This document shows positions 1 to 9,712 of a stretch of 31,147 nt of DNA, piece after piece. Numbering within the stretch: the first letter of the stretch is position 1; the number at the start of each line of letters is the position of its first letter. Under the pieces are notes generated by a model that had not been told where the DNA came from, searched no databases, and saw only the letters and a program-made list of their open reading frames with translations. The translations under genes were made by a program, and so were the position numbers. Location of the stretch: positions 1 to 31,147 of IMG/VR virus record IMGVR_UViG_3300046001_010423; one strand, 5' to 3'. The DNA comes from a virus.

Positions 1-1
1 T

Positions 2-3000
2 GTTTTGTCTTCTACTTTAGGAAGAAAACCTAAGTTTTCAGAAGTTGTAACTGAATTTGCCAAAAGAACTACTCTCCAACAAGCAGAGGAATATTATAAT
101 GTTTTATCTCTAGGATGGTCTTTAAATAACTATGAGGCTTTAGATTTTAAAGGAGAATATAATAAAATATTTGACCCTTTAAAAACTTTAGCTAATAGCC
201 TTCTTGATGAATCTATGTTTACAGAAAATGATGGAGTTGAAACTAGAGAAGAAGTAGAGGCAGAAAATAAAAAATCTGCAGATAAAATAGAGCAAGAAGA
301 TGAACCAATAATTGGTTATACTGAAGAAGGAGCACCTATTAAACCTGTTGAAGGATATAAAACTGTATCTTCTGATTTGAAATTAGGTTTTCTTTCTATG
401 CAATATGATGAAGTAACAAATCCAGATGGCACAACTGAAAGAATAACTACAAGTTCTGAATTACAAGGAGAAACTCTTATAGCTTCCAGGGAATTATTAC
501 ATCCTGATAAATATAACAAAGGAGAAGTTTTAACTGTTGGTATTCCTGATGGTAGTATTCTTTCACAAACTGTAATTACTTCATATAAAAATGGAAAAAA
601 AGTAACTACTCCTTATAATATTTGGGTTGCAGAAGGATTAGCAAAAGACCCCAAATTTATGACAAGCACTGAATACATTGAATCAGTGCCTATGTTTACA
701 TACAGTTCACAAGGGATACCAGTTGCTTATGTACATGGAGTTGAGTGGTATAATACTAATAATATTGGTCCAAATGATAATCCACCTTTGCAAGCTGAAA
801 TTATTCAAAATGGTAAAAAAGAAGTATCTGAATTAAGACATGCTATTATAAATGAAGGACTTACTCATATTGAAATTCAATCTAAAACAGGTGTAAAATA
901 TGCTGAAATTCCAAAAGGAACTCCTGCTCTTACTTTAACTGAAGCTAACCCACAAGCTATTCTTGTAATAGGAATGGAACAAAATGGTCAAGTTGTTGCA
1001 AAAATAGGAACTCAAAACTTTGAAAATAATAAAAGAGTTCTATTAAATCCAGAGAAAATGAATGACACTAATCCTAAGAAAAATGGATTAGGAAAAGCAT
1101 ATGATTTAAGAAGAATAGGTACTAATGAAAAAGGACAAGAAACTTGGATGGCTTTTGATGTATTACCTATGGCTAATACTATCACTGATACTGATAGGTC
1201 TACTATTAAATGGACATTAGCTGCATTTTTTAAATTAAGTGGATATGATAGTACTCTTAGTAGTAAAACTGTTGAGTATGACCCAAATATTACAAATATA
1301 ACTAAAGAAGAAGCACAAGCTATTGCTGATAAAGTTTTTAAAGAAACTGGATATGATATTTCTAGTAGAGATGATGTTAGAAAATTTTTAGATTTATATG
1401 TAGATATGAGAATTTTTGAATATTCTCAATTTGCTAATAAATATTTTGCAACTGATACTGCTCCAACTCTTAAGACTCCTATACATAGAAGTAATGCAGG
1501 GTTAGGGACTAATGCTAAAATGATAACAATATCAGAAGATAAAACTGTTACTAATACTAATAAAACCTATGAGGATTATTATAAAGGTATCTTTAAAACT
1601 ACTGTAAAATCTTTTAATATTGGTACAGAAGAAAATCCTGTTTGGATAACTGCTGTTCAGCCAAGTATTAAATTTGGTTATAAACAAAAACCAGTAATTA
1701 CACCTGAAGTTATAGTTAAAGAAGAAGTTAAAAAAACAACAGAGGATGTTAAAGAAGCTGCAGAAAAAAGAAATTCTATTGAAGATGTTAAAAACAAGGC
1801 ACAAGAGCTATTAAAAAAGTTTGGGCTTAATAGGAATCAAACCTTTGAAGATATGCCTGTACAAGTTACAGATACTACTGCAATAGCTGGTGCATTTAAA
1901 ACTACTCCTGGAATAACTATTCAAGAAGAGGCAACTTTGGTTGATTTCATTTTTAATAGTATTTCTAAAGCTATTGGCATAGATAAAAGTTCTTCTGCTA
2001 ATAAATCAAAATTATTGTTTGACATAAAAAATGCTTACAATGATAATATACTAGCAAATAAAAAAGAACTTGAAGCAGGACATAAAGCTTTAGTAGAATT
2101 ATATGAAAGTGACCCTATAACCTATGAAGAAATACTCCCTTCTATTAAAGAGATAGAAAGAGGATTAGAAATTTATGGTAATATAGAAAATAACTGGGAA
2201 AATATTCAAGATAAAGCAGTAGAAAAAATTAAACAATATACTGGAATTAAAGAAGGAATATCAGAAGATGAAGTAGATGATACTTCTCAAAGAGAAAAAG
2301 ATTATAGTAAAACTTCTTTAGAAGAAGATGGAAAAAGCAAATCCTCCTATAGATTAAGGAGATTCTTTGCAGGTTTTGCAAGAAGAACTGCAGATGGAAA
2401 CCCTAAAGTAGGTTTTCTTGGATTGCCTGAATATGTAGGTTTTAATGAAGTTTATGATACTATTGCTCAATTACTATCTAGTCCTAATGAGTCAGCTTCT
2501 AATTTTGATGAAATGATTTCAAGATTACAAAGAGCTGAAACCTCTCATAAATGGCTTCCAGATGTAGTAGAAGCATTGCTAAAAGCTGATAATCAAATAA
2601 AAAGAGAGTTTGTTTATAATTTTACTAAACATGCTCTTTCTATGAAGTTTGCTATGTATTCTTCTAATGCAAGAGGTGGATATAGTTTAAAAATGTATGA
2701 TACTAATGCCAATGAAATCACTAAATTAATTAAGAATACTTGGAAAAGTAATTTTAAAATGAAAGATTTGGTTAAAACTGAAGAAGGAGAATATGCTATT
2801 GACAAAGTAAAAGCTAAAAATCTACAAGACCAATTTGAAAAATGGGGAGATAATGCTCCACAAATTAATAAAGAAGAAGTTAGAACTTGGCTTGGAGAAT
2901 TTGGAATTATTCTTTCTGATGATGCTTGGAAAGAGTTGACTACAGCTGGATATTATATTAATGGTAATGGCTTTTTAACTTATGATAAGTTATTTACAAG

Positions 3001-6000
3001 TCAATTTGGTCTTTTTAAACAATTAAATAATTATTTAGTAGATATAGCTGAAACAAAAGATACTGGATTTGAAGTAAATGAAAACAATCATCCTTTTACA
3101 AATCTTGGTAGAATTTTAAATGTTATGGCAACTCTTGAAAGTAAATACACTAATCAAGCTATGACTTTATCTTTTAGAGATAATGGTAAATCTATCTTTG
3201 GATTAACACCTAATAAATATGCTACTGACAGAGTATTAGCTTTAAAACAATACAATGAAGAAGGCTTTAATGAATTAGTTGATAAATTACAAAGAATTTC
3301 AATTAGTTCAGACTCTTACATCCTACAGTTATTGCAGATTGAAGAAGAATTTAGAGGAAAATTTGGAGTAGACCATATAGGTATTACAGCATTAAAAGAA
3401 CTTGGTAAAAAAGAATCTCCTTTTTCAAGTGTTACAGACCTTAGTGATATTGACCATGATGTAACTAAAATGACAGGATTTCAAGATACAAAACAAGGAG
3501 AAGTTAAAGCTACTGTTTCTGAAGATGGTTCTATAAAAGCAGGAGGTAATGGTATTGGAATGAGAATGGGTAGAATGTTTATGCCTACTATGTCTGATAA
3601 GTCTCAAATGTTGTTACTAAGTACAGGTATTTTTAACTTTTTTAAAGATAGAAAAAAATCTTTTGAAATTGACACTGACAATAATTTTACTTTTACTGAT
3701 ACACTTAAGAACTTGTTATTTAATCAATTGGTTAAACCTGAATTAAAAAGAATAGCTAAGTTTCATAAAACTATTGGTAAAACTAATATTGAAGGTTATA
3801 ATCTAGGAGCACAAATCTTTAATTTTATACCTGCTTTTAATAATATTAAAGATGCAGATGGGCATAGAATCATAGAATTAATGAGAATTGCTCCTGATGT
3901 TTATACTGCTGAATATGTAGAAGAAAAATTTAAAAGTCAATTTTCTGAAATATTAAAAAAAGTTGTAGACAGTAAAGTAGACACTAAAGTAAGTAATTGG
4001 GAATCTTCTTTAGTCAGAGATGACCAAAATAAAGTTACCAAAATTAAATTTTTTGATGAAAATTATTTATCTGAAGCTCAAGGTATTCCTTTAGAAACCA
4101 AGTTTAAACTTGGTATGTATGATTTTGTTTTAAACTCAATGGTTACTAATGCTAGTATGTATACTATAATGGCAGGAGACCCTGCTTTATTTTCTACAGA
4201 TAAGTTATTTAGTAATTTTAGTGTAGATAATATAGAAATTTCTAAAATTGCTACTGTTTATGGGAAAGAAAAAGTTTTCACAGAAGTATACAGTTCTCAC
4301 AAAGAATTTGTAAAAGCCTTAAATAGTTTTTATGCTAATGGGCTAATAACAGATGCATTATATAAAGAAATGTTAGAGAAAATTACACCTATTGCCACCT
4401 CTGGCACTGATGCTAATTATCTAACTTTAGCTGAAACTTTAGGAGTTAATCTTGGTAAAAGATTAGCACTACTTTTAGCACCTGGAAATAAAATAGCCAA
4501 TTCAAAGGGCAAAACATATATGCAAATCTTCTTAAAAGATGATGTGGGCATAGCTGAAAATATAAATTATTTAATAGGACTATACTATGGTAAAGAAGCT
4601 GAAACTAAGGCTAAAGGATTAGTTGAACAGTATTATAATGCTGAAAATGAAGCCCAAAGAAATGAAATTAAAGAAGGGTTAAAAAAATCCTATCCTTTAT
4701 TGAAAGATTACCTATTTATTCCTTCAACAGATGCACAAGAATACACAACTGTTGAGGAACATTTAAATATTCTTGAAAATCAAGGAAGAATCCCTGATAA
4801 TAAATTAACAGAAATTAGAGAAACTCTCGCTGAAGGTAAAAATCTTAGTAAAGCTCAGTTAGATTTTGTTTTACAACCTATAAAACCTGTTTATACAGGA
4901 CAAGTTATGGATGAAAAACAAGATGTAGCCAGAACAATCTATATTAAATCTTCTTCTTTTCCTTTGTTACCACAAATGACAAAAGGTAGAAGATTAGATG
5001 GTTTAAGAGTTAAGATGGAGGAACTTGAGAAAGAAAGTAAATTACCTGTAAGAGCATCTTATCAAACAGCTAATAAAGTTGGTGCAATGAACAATCCTGT
5101 TGACCCTTTTAATAAAGAAAGTCTAGCAACAGCAGGAGATTCAGCACTTATTTTAAGTAGAGATAATTTTAGAATACAACAAGATGTACCTTTTAAATCT
5201 GACTTAAAAAAAGAGGATAAAATCTCTATGGGAACTCAGATATTTAAACTATTGTTTGGAGATGGGATGTTAGACCAAGAGGACTTTGTTATTAATGGAA
5301 AAACTCTTAATGGAAGACAATTATATGATTATTTTAATGATAGTTTTTCTAAATTAATTGATATTAAAAAAAGAGGACTTTACAGAGAATTAGGTTTAAC
5401 TGCAGATGGGTTGCCAATCAATGAAGAAGTCTTTATTAAAAAACTTCAAAAGCTTTTACAATCAGAAGCTATTGATAGAGGATATCCTAGACAAGATGTT
5501 GAAGGGTTATCTTTTGTACAGAAGACTAATAGTGATGGTTCTACTTATTATGATTTTAAATTACCATTATGGTTAAGCTCTAATTCTAATAGATATGAGG
5601 CACTTTTAAATGCTATTGTTACTAATAGAGTTATCAAGCAAAAAATGCCAGGAAATAGCTTTGTAATTGGGTCTGAAGTAGGTTTTGAGATGAGTGAAGA
5701 TATTGCTGACTTAAAAGACTCAGGTATTATTAATATTGGAGGACATAAAGGAGGACCATTAAAAGGGGTACAAGATGATGTTACTGGTAAATTTACTTAT
5801 GCTGAAATATATGCTCCTTCTAAGTTTAAAGATAATAATGGTAAGTTAATTGACTTATATGAAAAAGATAAAACTACCAACAAATATAAATATTTAGAAG
5901 AAACAAAAGAAAATGGATTGCAATTAAAAGAAGGTGTAATTGACCTTGAGCTATTAAATAATTTTAGTTTTAGAACACCTACTTCTTTTCATGCTTCTGC

Positions 6001-9000
6001 TTCTATTATTAAAGTTGTTGGATTTTTACCTCCTGTAAATGGAGATTTAATGATAGTTCCTAAGAATTTTATTGCTCAAAAAGGGATAGATTTTGATATT
6101 GATAAAGAGAATACTTACCAGTTATGGAATGTTCTTAATAAAAGAACTAATAAAATTGAAGTTATTAGTGAAGTTCATAAAGAGCAAGCAATTAAAGGAC
6201 TAAGAAAAAAACTAGAAACTCCTGAAGTAGAAGGAGTTGAAAGAGATATCAATGACCCTTTGGAAGCATTTATATCTTCTGCAATAGGTAAAGATTACTC
6301 TAAAACAATGGGAGATACAAGCTTAACTACTGAAGAAAAAATAGAAGCTATCTCAGAGAAATTTGAGCAAAAAATACTAGAAAATGAATTTATAAAAGTT
6401 CATATGTCTTTATATGCTAATCCAAATGTTGAAGTACAGCAAAAAATTAACAAAGTTCTTTCTATGGATTTTGCTAGTGGACAAGCTGATTTTATTGATG
6501 ATTTAGTAAATAAAAATGTGGATAAATCTAATTTTACAATTTTATCAGATGATTATCAAAAAGCCAAAATGGGCTTAGGGGCTGCTGGTAAAATGGCTAT
6601 TGGTGTATATTCTAATTATGTTACTTTCCATTCATTGTCTCAACAAATAGAAATTCCTATTCATTTAGAGAATGGAGTAGGTGGTAGAAAAGAAATTCAA
6701 ATAGGTAATTTTAAATCAGATGGTGTACTTGGTAGTATTCTTACTTTGGATGGAGACAGAAATATTTCAGAAGTTTTAGCTGAAAAACAAAATACAGCAA
6801 CAGATAATGAAAAAGAACAAGTTTTAGGCAGAGTAAATGTAAATGGTATTACTATTAATGTAGATGCAATTTTAACTTTGCTAGGATTTGATAAAGGAGA
6901 AAAAGTAGGCTCACAAGAAACTTCTATTCCTTATTTATTTTTGTCTCAACCTATTATTAAAGATTTTGTAAAAATGACTCAAGAGAGTCAAGCAATTACA
7001 TCTGTTTATAATCATAATAAAGATAAAATGATTATTAATGCTTTGATAAAAAAATATAGCAAAGAATATGAGAAAGATAAAAATGTACCTATTTTAACTT
7101 TAGATGAGTTTAATAGATTAACTCCACATCTTACTTCAGCAAATATGATTAATGAAATCTCTTCTGAAGAGAGTAGTATTCCTGGGCTTCAATTAGCTGT
7201 ACTACAACAGTTCCTTGAATTAAAAGATTATGCTACAGAATTAAGCAGTATTCAAGGTGTTGTAAATACAACTAGTTTGGGTAAATCTATTGTGGAATCT
7301 AATCAAAAAATGAATAGACTTTCAAATCTTCCAGATAGTAAAACTATAATTGGTGCTCAACAATTAATAGGAGATTATATCCTTACAAGTAAAGTAAAGA
7401 CAAAACCTGATGGTTATGTTTTAGTTGGAAAATACTATGTAAAATCTAATACTCCACAAGGACATATAGTATTAAATGGAATTACTGTTGGGAATAGTTT
7501 ATGGAACTCTTTCTTTCCTTATGCAGATGATAATGTTAAAACAGTAGTTGCTGAAATTGAAGAGATAACTAGTTCTTCTGAAAAATCAGATACTAGAAAA
7601 ATTGAAATGCAATTTGCTATCTTTAAAGAGATAAAAAAATACATTAATTCTAACTTTAAAAATGGACTTTTTACTAATAATGCTTCAGAAGAAAGAAAAG
7701 AATTATTCATAGACACTAAAACTCATATGTCTTTAGCTAGTTACATGAATGATTTAAAAAATACTAAAATTAGTAATGTAGATACTGTAAATAAAGAAGG
7801 AGTTTACAATCTTAAAAATAGTAGATTATTTACTAAATTTGAGTTTGACTTGAATAGTAATGGAGAACCTTCTTTGATTAAGTTTAATAATTCTGCTAAA
7901 GAAAATTTTGACGAAGATTATCTATACACAGCTATTGCTGAAATGACTGTAAATAAATATCCTTTACCTGATAAAAATGGAGAAGTTTATGATACAAGAA
8001 AACTAGCTGCTGATTTAGTGGCTTATGCTTATCTTGAAGGTGGTGTACAAGAAGCAATTCAGTTTGCTAAATATATACCTATTGAATATTTAGAGGATAT
8101 AGGATTTACAGAACAAATGCAAAAGTATTCTCCTAAAAAGACTACCAATGTATTTCACAGTACACTAGGTATCAAAGAGTTTACAGAGGAAAATAACAAT
8201 CAAACACATACTTTTGTAAAACAATATATTCAACATAATCCTGGAGATGCTACACAATTTGACCCTAGTTTAGAAAAAGACCTTTTTCAAAATCCTGTTA
8301 AAGAGAAAAATAAATTGATTTCTTTTAAACTAAATGCTGAAGAATTTCCTAAGTTTATTAGTAAAAGAGAGTCAACTAAAAGTAAAAGAAAACAAGATAA
8401 ATTCAGTCTATTCCAACATATTGGAAATGGAGAGTATCAAAGAATTTCAATATTAGGTGCTTTTGGTATGAATGAATACGACTTCAACAATGAAAATGCA
8501 CACTCTTTATTAGATGATGCAGAACCTGCTGTTGTAAAAAATGTACCTAATGTTAAAAAGGCTTCAACTCTTAATGAGATGAATGATGTCTTTAAGATAG
8601 TAGGAGGAAATACTGAAGAAATCCTAACTAAAATAGCTGGGTACAGAGATGGGAAATATAGACATTTTCCTAAATTAGTTGAATTTTTACTTCCTCTTGT
8701 TAAAAATAACTTGACAATAGTAGTAGAAGATACTTCTAAAGGAGGTACTATGGCTAAAGCTAATGGAAGAACTATTGTTGAAGAAGGGTCTGATAAAGTT
8801 ATAATTGTAATTGATTCTGATTTAATGGCTAGTAATAATCATACTCAAATTGCTAGAACATTTATTCATGAATTTGTTCACTCTGTAACTATTAATGAAT
8901 TAAGTAAATATTTTGACAGAAGAACTGGTAAACAAATAACACCAGATTTGCCTTTACATGTATCAAGACTTTTACAAGTTTTTAATGCTACTAAAGTTGC

Positions 9001-9700
9001 TTTAGGACCTGAATTAGATGCTTTTAATAACAAAAGAAATAAACATTTAAAAGGAGAGTTACCATCAGATACAACTTATGGGGCTAAAGAATTAGAAATT
9101 ACTTATGCAGGGTCAAATATATTTGAGTTTGTAACAACTGCTTTAACTGAACCTGCTTTTCAAGAGAAAATGAGTCAAACTGAATTTAGAAAATCAGGAG
9201 AGTCTTTGTGGAACAGATTTAAAAGCACTGTTATGAATTTATTATCTGCAAATTCAATAGATATAAAACTTGACAGTATTACTTTTGAAGCTTTATCTAG
9301 TACTCTTGATTTTATTGAAGTTGAGGCAGAAGAAAATGCTCAAAATAATAAAATTAGAACTGCACCTAAACAGAATAGATATGGTTCAGAAGAGTTTATA
9401 GAGGTTAATAGAATGGGTAAAGAGCCTGCAATAGAAGACCAATATACTGACATCATAAATAATGCTTTAAATGGGCTGGATTTACCTATGACTGAAAGTA
9501 ATAAAGCAGAAATAGATGCTATTTTTGAAGCAAATCCTACTCTACAAAACATAGGAAGTAAAGAAGACTACACTAAGTTTCTAGGTTATGCACAAATTGA
9601 AGGCAAGAATCCTATTAAAACAGATGTAAAAGGATTTCAAAACTACATAAATGGATTAACTTCAGAATCATTAGATAATTTACCCGATATTTGTAATTAA
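2..9700 (+). CDS. crAss-like giant DNA-dependent RNA polymerase with C-terminal zincin domain (5' partial)
   Basis: This is a virion-type RNA polymerase of the YonO/crAss-like single-chain family. Residue numbers count from the TTG at base 5. The frame is open to the left edge, so the true start probably lies outside the window. The catalytic D-F-D-I-D is at about residues 2029-2033, preceded by the family-typical R-T-P-T-S-F-H-A-S and V-V-G-F-L-P-P strings and followed by K. An upstream block with ANKVGAMN (about residue 1690) and NFRIQQDVP matches the first double-psi barrel region of these enzymes. Near the C-terminus, H2955-E-F-V-H2959 is a zinc-metallopeptidase motif, with a possible third ligand in a FEFVTTALTEPAF stretch about 80 residues later. 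In the family such proteins are packaged and ejected to transcribe early phage genes; that role is inferred here. It is larger than the roughly 2,200-residue phi14:2 polymerase, suggesting fused extra domains. Confidence 0.88.
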   Translation, partial: VLSSTLGRKPKFSEVVTEFAKRTTLQQAEEYYNVLSLGWSLNNYEALDFKGEYNKIFDPLKTLANSLLDESMFTENDGVETREEVEAENKKSADKIEQEDEPIIGYTEEGAPIKPVEGYKTVSSDLKLGFLSMQYDEVTNPDGTTERITTSSELQGETLIASRELLHPDKYNKGEVLTVGIPDGSILSQTVITSYKNGKKVTTPYNIWVAEGLAKDPKFMTSTEYIESVPMFTYSSQGIPVAYVHGVEWYNTNNIGPNDNPPLQAEIIQNGKKEVSELRHAIINEGLTHIEIQSKTGVKYAEIPKGTPALTLTEANPQAILVIGMEQNGQVVAKIGTQNFENNKRVLLNPEKMNDTNPKKNGLGKAYDLRRIGTNEKGQETWMAFDVLPMANTITDTDRSTIKWTLAAFFKLSGYDSTLSSKTVEYDPNITNITKEEAQAIADKVFKETGYDISSRDDVRKFLDLYVDMRIFEYSQFANKYFATDTAPTLKTPIHRSNAGLGTNAKMITISEDKTVTNTNKTYEDYYKGIFKTTVKSFNIGTEENPVWITAVQPSIKFGYKQKPVITPEVIVKEEVKKTTEDVKEAAEKRNSIEDVKNKAQELLKKFGLNRNQTFEDMPVQVTDTTAIAGAFKTTPGITIQEEATLVDFIFNSISKAIGIDKSSSANKSKLLFDIKNAYNDNILANKKELEAGHKALVELYESDPITYEEILPSIKEIERGLEIYGNIENNWENIQDKAVEKIKQYTGIKEGISEDEVDDTSQREKDYSKTSLEEDGKSKSSYRLRRFFAGFARRTADGNPKVGFLGLPEYVGFNEVYDTIAQLLSSPNESASNFDEMISRLQRAETSHKWLPDVVEALLKADNQIKREFVYNFTKHALSMKFAMYSSNARGGYSLKMYDTNANEITKLIKNTWKSNFKMKDLVKTEEGEYAIDKVKAKNLQDQFEKWGDNAPQINKEEVRTWLGEFGIILSDDAWKELTTAGYYINGNGFLTYDKLFTSQFGLFKQLNNYLVDIAETKDTGFEVNENNHPFTNLGRILNVMATLESKYTNQAMTLSFRDNGKSIFGLTPNKYATDRVLALKQYNEEGFNELVDKLQRISISSDSYILQLLQIEEEFRGKFGVDHIGITALKELGKKESPFSSVTDLSDIDHDVTKMTGFQDTKQGEVKATVSEDGSIKAGGNGIGMRMGRMFMPTMSDKSQMLLLSTGIFNFFKDRKKSFEIDTDNNFTFTDTLKNLLFNQLVKPELKRIAKFHKTIGKTNIEGYNLGAQIFNFIPAFNNIKDADGHRIIELMRIAPDVYTAEYVEEKFKSQFSEILKKVVDSKVDTKVSNWESSLVRDDQNKVTKIKFFDENYLSEAQGIPLETKFKLGMYDFVLNSMVTNASMYTIMAGDPALFSTDKLFSNFSVDNIEISKIATVYGKEKVFTEVYSSHKEFVKALNSFYANGLITDALYKEMLEKITPIATSGTDANYLTLAETLGVNLGKRLALLLAPGNKIANSKGKTYMQIFLKDDVGIAENINYLIGLYYGKEAETKAKGLVEQYYNAENEAQRNEIKEGLKKSYPLLKDYLFIPSTDAQEYTTVEEHLNILENQGRIPDNKLTEIRETLAEGKNLSKAQLDFVLQPIKPVYTGQVMDEKQDVARTIYIKSSSFPLLPQMTKGRRLDGLRVKMEELEKESKLPVRASYQTANKVGAMNNPVDPFNKESLATAGDSALILSRDNFRIQQDVPFKSDLKKEDKISMGTQIFKLLFGDGMLDQEDFVINGKTLNGRQLYDYFNDSFSKLIDIKKRGLYRELGLTADGLPINEEVFIKKLQKLLQSEAIDRGYPRQDVEGLSFVQKTNSDGSTYYDFKLPLWLSSNSNRYEALLNAIVTNRVIKQKMPGNSFVIGSEVGFEMSEDIADLKDSGIINIGGHKGGPLKGVQDDVTGKFTYAEIYAPSKFKDNNGKLIDLYEKDKTTNKYKYLEETKENGLQLKEGVIDLELLNNFSFRTPTSFHASASIIKVVGFLPPVNGDLMIVPKNFIAQKGIDFDIDKENTYQLWNVLNKRTNKIEVISEVHKEQAIKGLRKKLETPEVEGVERDINDPLEAFISSAIGKDYSKTMGDTSLTTEEKIEAISEKFEQKILENEFIKVHMSLYANPNVEVQQKINKVLSMDFASGQADFIDDLVNKNVDKSNFTILSDDYQKAKMGLGAAGKMAIGVYSNYVTFHSLSQQIEIPIHLENGVGGRKEIQIGNFKSDGVLGSILTLDGDRNISEVLAEKQNTATDNEKEQVLGRVNVNGITINVDAILTLLGFDKGEKVGSQETSIPYLFLSQPIIKDFVKMTQESQAITSVYNHNKDKMIINALIKKYSKEYEKDKNVPILTLDEFNRLTPHLTSANMINEISSEESSIPGLQLAVLQQFLELKDYATELSSIQGVVNTTSLGKSIVESNQKMNRLSNLPDSKTIIGAQQLIGDYILTSKVKTKPDGYVLVGKYYVKSNTPQGHIVLNGITVGNSLWNSFFPYADDNVKTVVAEIEEITSSSEKSDTRKIEMQFAIFKEIKKYINSNFKNGLFTNNASEERKELFIDTKTHMSLASYMNDLKNTKISNVDTVNKEGVYNLKNSRLFTKFEFDLNSNGEPSLIKFNNSAKENFDEDYLYTAIAEMTVNKYPLPDKNGEVYDTRKLAADLVAYAYLEGGVQEAIQFAKYIPIEYLEDIGFTEQMQKYSPKKTTNVFHSTLGIKEFTEENNNQTHTFVKQYIQHNPGDATQFDPSLEKDLFQNPVKEKNKLISFKLNAEEFPKFISKRESTKSKRKQDKFSLFQHIGNGEYQRISILGAFGMNEYDFNNENAHSLLDDAEPAVVKNVPNVKKASTLNEMNDVFKIVGGNTEEILTKIAGYRDGKYRHFPKLVEFLLPLVKNNLTIVVEDTSKGGTMAKANGRTIVEEGSDKVIIVIDSDLMASNNHTQIARTFIHEFVHSVTINELSKYFDRRTGKQITPDLPLHVSRLLQVFNATKVALGPELDAFNNKRNKHLKGELPSDTTYGAKELEITYAGSNIFEFVTTALTEPAFQEKMSQTEFRKSGESLWNRFKSTVMNLLSANSIDIKLDSITFEALSSTLDFIEVEAEENAQNNKIRTAPKQNRYGSEEFIEVNRMGKEPAIEDQYTDIINNALNGLDLPMTESNKAEIDAIFEANPTLQNIGSKEDYTKFLGYAQIEGKNPIKTDVKGFQNYINGLTSESLDNLPDICN

Positions 9701-9712
9701 AAATGTAATCAA

